Positions 43,897 to 52,309 of a stretch of 64,000 bases of DNA are shown in pieces; position 1 is the first letter of the stretch; each line of letters begins with the position of its first letter. Both the position numbers and the translations under genes were made by a program. The notes beneath the pieces are model-generated. The model made no database searches. It saw nothing but the letters and a program-made list of their open reading frames with translations, and was not told the origin of the DNA. The DNA comes from Parolsenella massiliensis (GTDB lineage: Bacteria > Actinomycetota > Coriobacteriia > Coriobacteriales > Atopobiaceae): positions 781,111 to 845,110 of the forward strand of contig NZ_LT671675.1 in the NCBI RefSeq assembly GCF_900143685.1, in the 5' to 3' direction.

Positions 43897-44724
43897 TTAA
43901 TTGCCCATGCTCGGGACGATGACCTCATTGACGAGCTCCATGAACGCGCCGTCCTCGCCACGCGTCTTGAGAACCATGTCGCACAGGGGCCGCACGTCGT
44001 CGGTGATGTTGGCCACGCCCACGCCAAGGCCCGCGGCCTCGATCATCTCGAGGTCGTTGGCCGAGTCGCCAATGCCGATCGTCTCGGAGACGTCGATGCC
44101 GAGCATCTGGGCGAGCTTCACGAGACCCGTGCCCTTGTTGGCGCCTGCGGGAATGACCTCGAGGTAACGGCCAGATGAGTAGGTAAGCTCGGCGCGTCCC
44201 TTGAGAAGCGGTCGCACCTCATTTTCGGCAAACTCATGCAGCCAGTCGAGGTCCTCCTTCATGAACAGCAGCTTGGAGATCACGGGGAACTTGTCCAGGT
44301 TGGGCTCGTCGTACTCGACGATGCGCTTGAGGCTTGCGAGGTAGGCCTGCTCGGAGGCGGTGAGGTCTCGCACGTAGATGTGGCAGTCGGGCGTGTAGGC
44401 GTGAAGTCCCAGGCCATGCTCGATGCCAAGCGCCCACAGCTCGTCTGCGAGCTCGTGGTCGAGCTCGCTCTCGCACAGGGGCGTGGGGTCTCCGAAGCGG
44501 TTGATGTTGGCGCCGTTGTAGGACAGGACGTAGGTGCCCTCCATGAGCGCGGGGTCAACGTCTGTGAAGTTGTCCATGATGGACAGGTAGCCGCGGCCCG
44601 AGCTTGGCACGAACAGCACGCCGAGCTCCCTCATGCGCGCGAGCGCCTCGAGGTTCGCGAGCGGGATCTCGTGGTTGCCGTCGAGGAACGTCTCGTCCAT
44701 GTCGCTGGCGACGATTCGGTACAT
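43897..44724 (-). CDS. Cof-type HAD-IIB family phosphatase
   Basis: 275 aa. Motif I IVASDMDETFLDGNHEIP (~4-21, nucleophile D8), motif II VPSSGRGY, the large C2B cap (~85-190) and motif IV IGIGDSANDLEMIEAAGLGVGVAN. Members dephosphorylate sugar phosphates or flavin/pyridoxal phosphates; the substrate is not clear. The ATG at 44724 has AAGGAG 6 nt upstream. Last gene of a seven-gene minus-strand run. Confidence 0.92.
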   Translation of the reverse strand: MYRIVASDMDETFLDGNHEIPLANLEALARMRELGVLFVPSSGRGYLSIMDNFTDVDPALMEGTYVLSYNGANINRFGDPTPLCESELDHELADELWALGIEHGLGLHAYTPDCHIYVRDLTASEQAYLASLKRIVEYDEPNLDKFPVISKLLFMKEDLDWLHEFAENEVRPLLKGRAELTYSSGRYLEVIPAGANKGTGLVKLAQMLGIDVSETIGIGDSANDLEMIEAAGLGVGVANITDDVRPLCDMVLKTRGEDGAFMELVNEVIVPSMGN

Positions 44725-44749
44725 CTTCTCTCCTTGCTGCGAGTGAGGC

Positions 44750-45841
44750 TTAGAGGTCTGCGGCCCCGGGAAGGCCATGGAGCGTGTGGGCGCTGCGGGC
44801 GCCGTCTGCGATGGCGTGCTCGAGGGCGCGCGTGGCCAGGATCCCCACGACGTCGACGGGCATGTCCACCTCTCCCGTGGCCATCACGAAGACGGTGTCA
44901 CCGTCGTTGGTCGTGTGCGTGGGACGGATTGCGTGGGCGTAGGCGTCGGCGGCCATCTGGGCCACCTTCGTGGCCTGGGCCTTCGTGAGCTTTGCGTTCG
45001 TTACGACGCACGAGATGGTCGTGTTCGTGCGCATCGGCGACTGCGCCTCGCCGCCCCTTGCGGCGTCGAGAGGCATGCGCGCCGCCATGGACAGGGCAAG
45101 CGCGCACTCGTCCACGAAGCCAGAGCCGTCCTGGGCGCGCATGCCGGCGATGACCTCGCCGGTGTCGGGGTCCACGACGTTTCCGCAGGCGTTCACGGCC
45201 ACCACGGCCCCGCAGACGAGAGGCCCCGCCTGCTCGACGTCCGTACCGAGGCCCGCCTTCATGGTAAGCGTGGGACCTCCCAGCTTGCCCACCGTGCAGC
45301 CCGTGCCCGCGCCCACGTTGCCGCGGGGAAGGGGCGTGGGCGCGTCGTCGAGTGCGAGGGCGCACGTGCGTGCGCCATCCTTGGCCGTGGGCCTCACGGA
45401 CGGGTTGCCAAATCCCAGGTCGAACAGGCACGCCGAGCTCACGATGGGCACGACGCCCACCTGGACGTCAAGGCCGATGCCGCGTCGTTCGAGCTCCTCG
45501 GCCACGCCCACGGACGCCGCGAGCCCGTAAGCGCTGCCACCCGAGAGCACGATGGCGTACAGCACGTCGACGGTCTCCTCGGGACGAAGCAGGTCCGTTT
45601 CGCGCGTCGCGGGCGCGCCTCCGCGCACGTCGACGCCCGCCGTGGCGCCTGCCGGGCACACGATGACCGTACAGCCGGTGCCATTCTCGGCGTCCGTGTG
45701 ATGCGCGATGCGGATGCCGGGTATCTGCGAGACGTCCGCGATGGCCGTGGCGGGCACGGATGCGTCCGTGCCCGCGAGGTCTGCGGGAGCCTTGAGGTTC
45801 CTTCCGTCAGAGACCGTGCGCCCTCCAAGTTGCTTGGACAT
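44750..45841 (-). CDS. P1 family peptidase (S58, DmpA/NylC-like)
   Basis: 363 aa. Ntn-fold hydrolase made as a precursor that cuts itself; relatives are DmpA aminopeptidase and 6-aminohexanoate oligomer hydrolase NylC. Family stretches: ETDLLRPEETVDVLYAIVLSGGSAYGL, GNVGAGTGCTVGK. The self-cleavage site is probably N273-T274 in RTNTTISCVVTNA, with Thr as the new N-terminal nucleophile as in NylC. GAGGAG lies 8 nt before the ATG. The substrate is likely a small peptide or amide. Confidence 0.9.
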   Translation of the reverse strand: MSKQLGGRTVSDGRNLKAPADLAGTDASVPATAIADVSQIPGIRIAHHTDAENGTGCTVIVCPAGATAGVDVRGGAPATRETDLLRPEETVDVLYAIVLSGGSAYGLAASVGVAEELERRGIGLDVQVGVVPIVSSACLFDLGFGNPSVRPTAKDGARTCALALDDAPTPLPRGNVGAGTGCTVGKLGGPTLTMKAGLGTDVEQAGPLVCGAVVAVNACGNVVDPDTGEVIAGMRAQDGSGFVDECALALSMAARMPLDAARGGEAQSPMRTNTTISCVVTNAKLTKAQATKVAQMAADAYAHAIRPTHTTNDGDTVFVMATGEVDMPVDVVGILATRALEHAIADGARSAHTLHGLPGAADL

Positions 45842-45847
45842 GAGTCG

Positions 45848-46456
45848 TCACTCCTCGACAAGATCTGCCATGGCGCGAAGCGTCGCTGCCACGGGCAATC
45901 CCACGACGTTGAAGTAGTCGCCATCGATGCTGCGGACGAGCGCGCGACCACGGCCCTGGATGCCATAGGCGCCCGCCTTGTCGAGCGGCTCGCCCGTGGC
46001 CACGTAGGCGTCGATCTCCTTAGGCGAGAGGTCGTAGAACGTGACGTGGGTTCCCTCCACGAGCGAACGCTCGGGCGTGGAGCCGTCCGGGCAGACGCGA
46101 ACGAGGTGGACGCCCGTGTAGACGTCGTGTCCCCGGCTGGACAGGGCCGTAAGCATGCACCTTGCGTCCTTTGCATCGATGGGCTTACCAAGCTCGGTGC
46201 CATCGAGCGCCACCGTCGTGTCTGCGGCGAGGATGACGTCTCCGGGCCGTGCGCCCGCGAGGGCGGAGCGCGCCTTGAGCGTGGAGAGGCGAGCGACGAG
46301 CTTGTCGGCAGGCTCGTCGGGAAGTGGGGTCTCGTCGACGTCCTGTGGCTTGACGACGGGCTCGAAGCCGGCCTCGCGTATGAGCTGGACGCGTCGCGGC
46401 GAGCCGCTTGCGAGCAGGAGCCTCTCTATGCGCGAGGGCAGGTCAAATACAACCAT
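45848..46456 (-). CDS. maf: Maf-like nucleoside triphosphate pyrophosphatase
   Basis: 202 aa from ATG 46456 (a GTG at 46465, right after the upstream stop, is also possible). Hydrolyses dTTP/UTP or modified nucleotides to monophosphates. Motifs: LLLASGSPRRVQLIREAGF, DETPLPDE, ILAADTTVALDGTELGKP and YGIQGRGRALVRSIDGDYFNVVGLPV. It sits 6 bp before the P1 peptidase gene. Confidence 0.93.
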   Translation of the reverse strand: MVVFDLPSRIERLLLASGSPRRVQLIREAGFEPVVKPQDVDETPLPDEPADKLVARLSTLKARSALAGARPGDVILAADTTVALDGTELGKPIDAKDARCMLTALSSRGHDVYTGVHLVRVCPDGSTPERSLVEGTHVTFYDLSPKEIDAYVATGEPLDKAGAYGIQGRGRALVRSIDGDYFNVVGLPVAATLRAMADLVEE

Positions 46457-46465
46457 GTGCTGCAC

Positions 46466-47017
46466 CTACCTGGCAACGAGCATGCCGGCGGCCACGTCAT
46501 CGGCGGCCTGCCTGCCCTCGAGAAGCGCGAGCAGCGCCAGGCCAAAGTCGACGGCAAAGCCAGGACCGGAGGCCGTGACGAGGTTTCCGTCCGTGTAGAC
46601 GCCCAGCTCGGCGGGACGAACGCCTGCGGGGAAGGCGCCCTCGCAGCCTGGGTAGCACGTGGCGACGCGGCCCTCGAGAAGGCCCAGCTCGGCAGGGATT
46701 GAGGGGGCCGCGCAAATGGCGCCGAGCTTCTTGTGACCCAGGAACTCGTGGGTAAGCTCGCATACGCGCTCGTTTGCCCTCAGGTTCGTGGTGCCCGGCA
46801 TGCCGCCGGGGAGCACGACCATGTCGCAGGCCGAGAAGTCGTAGGCCCCAATCGTGGCGTCGCAGTCGATGCCGATGCCGTGGGCCGTCGTGACGTGTGG
46901 CGCCTCATTGATCGTGACGAAGGCGACGTCCACGCCGCCGCGCCTCAGGACGTCTGCCGGGGCGAGCGCCTCGATCGTCTCGAACCCGTCAGCTAGCAGA
47001 ATCGCAACCTTGCTCAT
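46466..47017 (-). CDS. DJ-1/PfpI family protein
   Basis: 183 aa. Begins KVAILLADGFETIEALAPADVLRRGGVDV, typical of the DJ-1/ThiJ branch. The reactive C102 lies in the nucleophile elbow GAICAAPSIP, with E16 placed to pair with it. Possible roles are glyoxalase or deglycase chaperone-type activities, but functions in this family are disputed. The ATG at 47017 has GGAGG 5 nt upstream. Ends directly before the Maf gene. Confidence 0.92.
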   Translation of the reverse strand: MSKVAILLADGFETIEALAPADVLRRGGVDVAFVTINEAPHVTTAHGIGIDCDATIGAYDFSACDMVVLPGGMPGTTNLRANERVCELTHEFLGHKKLGAICAAPSIPAELGLLEGRVATCYPGCEGAFPAGVRPAELGVYTDGNLVTASGPGFAVDFGLALLALLEGRQAADDVAAGMLVAR

Positions 47018-47110
47018 GGCTACCTCCCGTGAACGCTTCCAATGCCTCCATGGTATCGCTCGGCTGCGGGCCGTTTGGCGTCGAGGTGCCATCTTGCGTG
47101 CTGTATGAGA

Positions 47111-47149
47111 CAAAGGGCGCCCAAAAGTGTCAGTCACCTTCGGGCGCCC
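47111..47149 (-). terminator. Hairpin after the rRNA methyltransferase gene
   Basis: GGGCGCCC occurs at 47115-47122 and 47142-47149 and pairs as a stem, with weaker pairing inside the loop; the minus-strand 3' side is TTTGTC. Probably ends the ppk-methyltransferase transcript before the DJ-1 gene. Confidence 0.7.
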
Positions 47150-47160
47150 CGATGGGCTTG

Positions 47161-48477
47161 CTAGCGGCGGCGGAGCCTCGTTACGGTCTCCACGTGGAAC
47201 GTCTGTGGGAACAGATCGACGGGCGTCACGCTCTCGGGCTCGAACGTGCCGACCTCGCGGAAGCGGGCGAGGTCGCGGGCGAGCGTGGCCGGGTCGCAGC
47301 TCACGTAGGCAATGGCGCGCGCCGGCTGGTCGGAGAGCTGCCGTACGACGTTTTCGGCAAGGCCGGCACGCGGCGGGTCCACGACGATGATGTCTGCCTC
47401 GTCATCGGGGAACTCCCGGTCTGCGTCGCCGCCCACGGCGTCGACGTTGTCGAGGCGCGCGTCCTCGAGGTTGCGGCGCAGGTCTCGCACGGCCGGGCCG
47501 TAGGACTCCACGGCGTCCACGAAGCTCGTGTAGCGTGCGAGTGGCAGCGTGAATGTGCCGGCACCCGAGTACAGGTCCATGGCGACGTCTCTCTCCTGCG
47601 GATCGAGCGCGTCGAGCACGAGGTCGACGAGCTTCTCGGCGCCGGCGGTGTTCACCTGGAAGAAGCTTGGGGCCGACAGGCGCATGACATTGCCGGCGAT
47701 GCGCTCGCTCCAGCTGCCCGCGCCCGACAGGCGCTCCACGCCCACGACCTTGCGGGCCTTTGAGGGCCCCTTCGTCATGACGCGAACGATGGACGTGGCG
47801 CCCACGCCCTCGAGCACGCGGCATGCCTGGGCGCGCGGGAACGGGCCCGTGGGCGTCCAGATGGCCACCTCCACATCTCCGGTGCGGCTCGAGCACCTGA
47901 TCCCCACGCGCTCGATGTCGAGGTCATGGTTGCCGGCGAGGTACCCCAGCGCGCCCGAGACGTTCTTCACGATCTTTGACGCGGGGCCCTTGGCGGGCGT
48001 GTCGAGCAGCGGGAACTCGTCCACCTTGACGACGGTGGTTCCATCCGCCGCATGCATGCCCAGCGTGGCCCTGCGCCCGTTTTTCACGAAGGCGAGCTCG
48101 GCCTTGTTGCGATAGCGCCACGGCTCACCCGGGGCCACGCAGGGCCTCACGAGCTGTTCGGCGTCTGCGAGGTGCCCCACGCGCGAGAGGGCGTCCACGA
48201 CGTTGGCCCGCTTTGCCTCGAGCTGTGCGTCATAGGCCATGCAGGCCCACGGGGCGCATCCGAGCGCTCCGGCGAGCGGCCAGTCGCAGCGGACGCGGAT
48301 GGGGGAGGGCTCGATGACGCTCGTGGCGCGGGCGCGCGAGAAGGACTTTCCGTCGCTCACGACCTCGGCCTCGACCACATCTCCCGCAACGGCACCGCTC
48401 ACGAAGACGGTCTTGCCCTCCTCGGTGTGGGCTATGGCGTCTGGGCCATAGGTCATGCGCTCGATGGTCAGCCTCAT
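47161..48477 (-). CDS. 23S rRNA (uracil-5-)-methyltransferase, TrmA/RlmCD family
   Basis: 438 aa. N-terminal TRAM domain (~1-55), a cysteine set CDW...GCAPWACM that is reduced from the usual Fe-S cluster, then a Rossmann methyltransferase: FFQVNTAGAEKLVDLV, DLYSGAGTFTLPLAR, VVDPPRAGL, and the catalytic Cys in AYVSCDPATLARDL. It makes m5U in 23S rRNA (RlmC/RlmD type); the exact base cannot be given. GAGGAG precedes the ATG. Confidence 0.9.
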   Translation of the reverse strand: MRLTIERMTYGPDAIAHTEEGKTVFVSGAVAGDVVEAEVVSDGKSFSRARATSVIEPSPIRVRCDWPLAGALGCAPWACMAYDAQLEAKRANVVDALSRVGHLADAEQLVRPCVAPGEPWRYRNKAELAFVKNGRRATLGMHAADGTTVVKVDEFPLLDTPAKGPASKIVKNVSGALGYLAGNHDLDIERVGIRCSSRTGDVEVAIWTPTGPFPRAQACRVLEGVGATSIVRVMTKGPSKARKVVGVERLSGAGSWSERIAGNVMRLSAPSFFQVNTAGAEKLVDLVLDALDPQERDVAMDLYSGAGTFTLPLARYTSFVDAVESYGPAVRDLRRNLEDARLDNVDAVGGDADREFPDDEADIIVVDPPRAGLAENVVRQLSDQPARAIAYVSCDPATLARDLARFREVGTFEPESVTPVDLFPQTFHVETVTRLRRR

Positions 48478-48512
48478 GTGGTTCTCCTCGCCGGCGGCCC
48501 CGCCAACGGGGC

Positions 48513-51050
48513 CTAGTGCCTGTCGCCTCTTCCAAACAGCGCCTTGAATCCTAACCCAAACAGGGCAAGCGCCGTTGAGACGCGTCCGTGGGGGCGCTTT
48601 GCGAGGGTGGTCGGAGCGCTGTCCTGCTCGGCGCGCGGTGGCTCCTCCTCGATGACGTGGGCGCTCACTTCGGCCGGCTCCTCGCAGATGCTCGCCGTGG
48701 GCTCGGGCGCCGCCGCGGGCTTCTCCTCGGGCTTAGCGGCAGGCTCTGGCGCGGCGCTCTTTTCCGGCTGGGCCTCCGCTGCCAGCTCCTCCTTCGCCGT
48801 TGCCTCGATGGCGGCCTCGACGGGAGCGGCGGTGGGGCGCCCGTTCGAGACGGCGGTTGCCTCCCCGGCGTTTCCGGCAGCGTCATAGGCCTCGGCGATG
48901 AGCAGCTCCTGGCAGTTGACGGCCGGCTCTCCCGCCTCGCGGGGGATGCGAGCCCACGTGCCCTTCTTCGTGAGGCGGCGGGCCTTCACGTTGTCGGCTA
49001 GCTGCAGGCCGATGTAGTGCCTCACGATGGCGCGGCAGGTCTCGTCGAGCACCGGGTAGGCGATCTCCACGCGGCGCTCGGTGTTTCTCGTCATCATGTC
49101 GGCGCTCGAGAGGTAGATCGTGTCGGCGTCCACGCCAAAGGAGTAGATGCGCGCGTGCTCGAGCAGCCTGCCCACGATCTGCCTGATCTCGATGCCTGTC
49201 GTGCGGCCCTTGACGTCGGGCAGCATGCAGCAGATGCCGCGGATGATCATGATGACCTCGACGCCGGCCTGGCTTGCCTCGGCCAGCCGGTCGATGACGT
49301 CGCGGTCGGTGAGCGAGTTCATCTTGAGCAGCACGCGCGCCGGCTGGCCCGCACGGGCGCGGCCGATCTCTCGGTCGATGCCGCTCATGACGAGGGGCTT
49401 GAGCGACAGCGGCGCCACGCCCAGGTAGCGATACGTGCCGCGCAGGTTTCCCAGCGAGAGGTTGCGGAAGAACGCGTTTCCGTCCTCGGCGATGCCGGGA
49501 TGCGCCGTGATGAGCATGAAGTCACTGTACAGTCGTGCGGTCTTCTCGTTGAAGTTACCCGTGCCCAGGCACGTGATGCGCGAGATGCCGTTGGCGTCGT
49601 GGTAGGTGATCTGGCAGATCTTCGAGTGGCACTTGAAGCCCTCGGAGCCGTAGATGACCGTGCAGCCGGCCTCCTCGAGCCGCTCGGCCCACTCGATGTT
49701 GTTCTGCTCGTCGAAGCGGGCGCGCAGCTCCATGAGGACCGTGACGTCCTTGCCGTTCTCCACCGCCGTCACGAGGCTCTCGCACAGGCGCGAGTGGCGT
49801 GCCACGCGGTAGAGCGTGATCTTGATGGAGATGCAGTCGTCGTCGTTGGCGGCCTCGTGGATGAGACGAAGCAGCGGCCCCATGCTCTCGTAGGGGTAGG
49901 TGAGCAGCACGTCGTGGTCCTCGACCTGCGGGCGCATGGGCTCGTTGGCACGCACCATGCGTGAGGGCTGCGGCTCGAACGGCGGGAACGTGAGCGCGGA
50001 CTTGGCGCGGGCCGGGAGCCTGTTCTCGAGGGCGTAGACGTACGAGAGATCGGCGGGCGTGGAGAGGCGGAACACGCGGCGCTTCTCGAGCCCGAGCTCC
50101 TTGCGAATGAGGGTCACGAGGGTCTCGTCGAGCGTTCCGGTGAGCTCGAGGCGAACGGGCTGCAGGCGACTGCGACGCTTCAGCACCTTCTTCATGTGCT
50201 GGCGGTAGTCCTCTTCCTCCTCGACGCCCTCGCCGTCCGGGTCGAGGTCGGCGTTTCTCGTGACGCGGGCCACGGCCGAGCTCGTGGGCATGTAGGCGCC
50301 GAAACAACGGCTGAGCATGGAGGTGATGACGTCCTCCACGAGCGTGTAGCGAACGCGTCCCTCGCTGGAAGGCAGCCAGACGATGCGCTGGGCGCTCGTG
50401 GGGACCTCGACGATGCCGAGCATGCCGTGCTCGTCGGTGCCCTCGAGCGAGCAGGCCACGTACATGACGTCGTTTCTCAGGTTGGGGAAGGGGTGCCTGG
50501 GGTCGATGATGATGGGCGAGAGGATGGGTGCCAGCGAGCTCTCGAAGCGCCTCGAGACGGCCACGAGGTCCGCGTCGGTGTAGGAGTCGGGCGATACGCG
50601 CTCCACGCCCTCGAGGGCGAGGCGCGCCTCGAGGTCGGTGAGGCAGGACTCGCGGCGCTCGTACATGCCCGGCAGCAGCTCGAAGACGCTCGCGAGCTGC
50701 TCGGCGGGCGTCTCGTCGCTCTTGTTGTCGGCCGGCTGGTGCTTGAGGCTCGCGAGGTCGGACAGGCCGCCGATGCGGATCATGAACCACTCGTCCATGT
50801 TGCTCTGGAAGATCGCGCAGAACTTGATGCGCTCGAACAGGGGGACGGTCTCGTCGAACGCCTCGTCGAGCACGCGGTCGTCGAAGCGAAGCCAGCTCAC
50901 CTCGCGGTTCTGCGTGTACGAGAAGTCCCTGTGGCCGCCGTGGCGCTCGGGCCTGCCCTCGTTGGCCGGGGTGCGCACCTCGTCGGCGAACTCGGCCGCG
51001 CGGCGGTCGAGTCCCTTGTCCTTCTTCTGCTTGTCCTTCTTCTTGCCCAT
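48513..51050 (-). CDS. ppk1: Polyphosphate kinase 1
   Basis: 845 aa, longer than the usual ~690-720. Makes inorganic polyphosphate from ATP. Core starts NREVSWLRFDDRVLDEAFD (~48-66). The phosphorylated His475 is in GFKCHSKICQ; the second conserved His is in LLEHARIYSFG, before LSSADMMTRNTERRVE. After the core (~690) comes an Ala/Glu/Pro-rich linker of ~130 residues ending in a basic, hydrophobic helix (ALALFGLGFKALFG). A Lys-rich start (MGKKKDKQKKDK) may also bind polyP or nucleic acid. ppx is not nearby. Confidence 0.95.
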   Translation of the reverse strand: MGKKKDKQKKDKGLDRRAAEFADEVRTPANEGRPERHGGHRDFSYTQNREVSWLRFDDRVLDEAFDETVPLFERIKFCAIFQSNMDEWFMIRIGGLSDLASLKHQPADNKSDETPAEQLASVFELLPGMYERRESCLTDLEARLALEGVERVSPDSYTDADLVAVSRRFESSLAPILSPIIIDPRHPFPNLRNDVMYVACSLEGTDEHGMLGIVEVPTSAQRIVWLPSSEGRVRYTLVEDVITSMLSRCFGAYMPTSSAVARVTRNADLDPDGEGVEEEEDYRQHMKKVLKRRSRLQPVRLELTGTLDETLVTLIRKELGLEKRRVFRLSTPADLSYVYALENRLPARAKSALTFPPFEPQPSRMVRANEPMRPQVEDHDVLLTYPYESMGPLLRLIHEAANDDDCISIKITLYRVARHSRLCESLVTAVENGKDVTVLMELRARFDEQNNIEWAERLEEAGCTVIYGSEGFKCHSKICQITYHDANGISRITCLGTGNFNEKTARLYSDFMLITAHPGIAEDGNAFFRNLSLGNLRGTYRYLGVAPLSLKPLVMSGIDREIGRARAGQPARVLLKMNSLTDRDVIDRLAEASQAGVEVIMIIRGICCMLPDVKGRTTGIEIRQIVGRLLEHARIYSFGVDADTIYLSSADMMTRNTERRVEIAYPVLDETCRAIVRHYIGLQLADNVKARRLTKKGTWARIPREAGEPAVNCQELLIAEAYDAAGNAGEATAVSNGRPTAAPVEAAIEATAKEELAAEAQPEKSAAPEPAAKPEEKPAAAPEPTASICEEPAEVSAHVIEEEPPRAEQDSAPTTLAKRPHGRVSTALALFGLGFKALFGRGDRH

Positions 51051-51162
51051 GGATGCGCTCCCGTCGGCGTCTTGGTGTTGTGCCCTAGATTCCTAGTATC
51101 TCGCATGCCAGGACACGTGGGCGCCCGCGGGTTGTTACGTTTCGGTAAGGTATGGGGCCCGG

Positions 51163-52131
51163 CTACTCCTTGAAGCAGTGGCGGGCGACGAACTCCGCCT
51201 GGACGGTCCTGAGCATGAGCTCGGTGTCGTCGAGGCCCTGGTGCACCTCGGCCTCGGTCTTGGCGAGCGTGCCGCGGCGGCGCGCCCAGTTCTCCAGAGA
51301 CGCCGGGCTGGACTCTCGCGGCAGCGTCTTGACCTCCGGGTCGAGCTGGCGGCAGATGTCTCGCGTGTCCACGGGCACGATCTTTCCGGCGCGGCGCGCC
51401 TCGGCGTAGCCCTCGATGTTCAGCATGAACCACGAGTCCTCGAAGGCCGCGTTGTGGGCCATGTAGGGGTACTTCTTCATGAGCTTGAGGAGCTTTGCCT
51501 GCAGCTTCTTGTCCTGGCGGAAGGGGGTCTTGCCTGCCACGTCGGCCCAGCCGATGTGGTGGATCCGCTCCAGGGGCACGCCCTTCTCGGCATAGAGGTC
51601 GGGGATGCCGCAGAAGTGCGCCTCGGCGTCATATGGCTCGGCGTCTGCGGTGAGCTCCATGAGCTCGAAGCCCACGTTGACGATGTAGCCACGGTCCGGG
51701 TAGCGGTCTGTCGTCTCGATGTCGATGCCCAGGACGGTGCCGCGGATGGGCTTGGTGACGTAGGCCACGCCCAGGTTGTTGCGGTCTCCGCCCACCTCGC
51801 GCATGACGGTCGAGGCCTTGCGCTTCTGCAGCGCCGCCACACCGGCGCACAGGTCCTGGTCGCTCATGCCGCGGGCCAGCGAGCTGTCGCGCGTGTTGTT
51901 GAGGCGCTCGATGCCCATCTGGTCGCACAGCTCTCGGTTGCGGTCGGCGAGGTCGAGGATGACGTCGTAGCCAAAGCCGGGGTTGTCGTTCTTGGCGAAC
52001 TCCTCGCGAAGCGTGGCGAGCGCCTCCTCGTTCTTCTGCCTCTCCGCGTCCATGGAGCTGAAGCCCCCGCAGTAGACGATTTCTGGGAATACGAGCGCGT
52101 TCGCGTGCTCGAGCGCCTGTGCCACGTTCAT
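51163..52131 (-). CDS. DnaQ-like 3'-5' exonuclease (DEDDh)
   Basis: 322 aa. An N-terminal helical part of ~135 residues of unknown role precedes the exonuclease fold: motif I GIDIETTDRY, motif II AHNAAFEDSWFML, motif III HQGLDDTELML. All four acids and the His are present. It may trim DNA or RNA ends; the genome's DnaQ epsilon function cannot be assigned. The ATG at 52131 has no clear ribosome site, so the start is uncertain. It is divergent from the flavoprotein gene. Confidence 0.85.
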   Translation of the reverse strand: MNVAQALEHANALVFPEIVYCGGFSSMDAERQKNEEALATLREEFAKNDNPGFGYDVILDLADRNRELCDQMGIERLNNTRDSSLARGMSDQDLCAGVAALQKRKASTVMREVGGDRNNLGVAYVTKPIRGTVLGIDIETTDRYPDRGYIVNVGFELMELTADAEPYDAEAHFCGIPDLYAEKGVPLERIHHIGWADVAGKTPFRQDKKLQAKLLKLMKKYPYMAHNAAFEDSWFMLNIEGYAEARRAGKIVPVDTRDICRQLDPEVKTLPRESSPASLENWARRRGTLAKTEAEVHQGLDDTELMLRTVQAEFVARHCFKE

Positions 52132-52309
52132 GTCATGCGTCCAATCTCGAATGCGGGACTTGCCCCGTCGCGTTTCACGGTTGGGAATCGTAGCACGATG
52201 GCTTCTGGCAGTTTTTGGCGCCGGCCACTCCGCTCGCCGATGCGTATCGCCTGCGAATACGCCGGATGGGCAGAATGGCCCCAACTGATTCGCGACGACG
52301 GGAGGGCCC

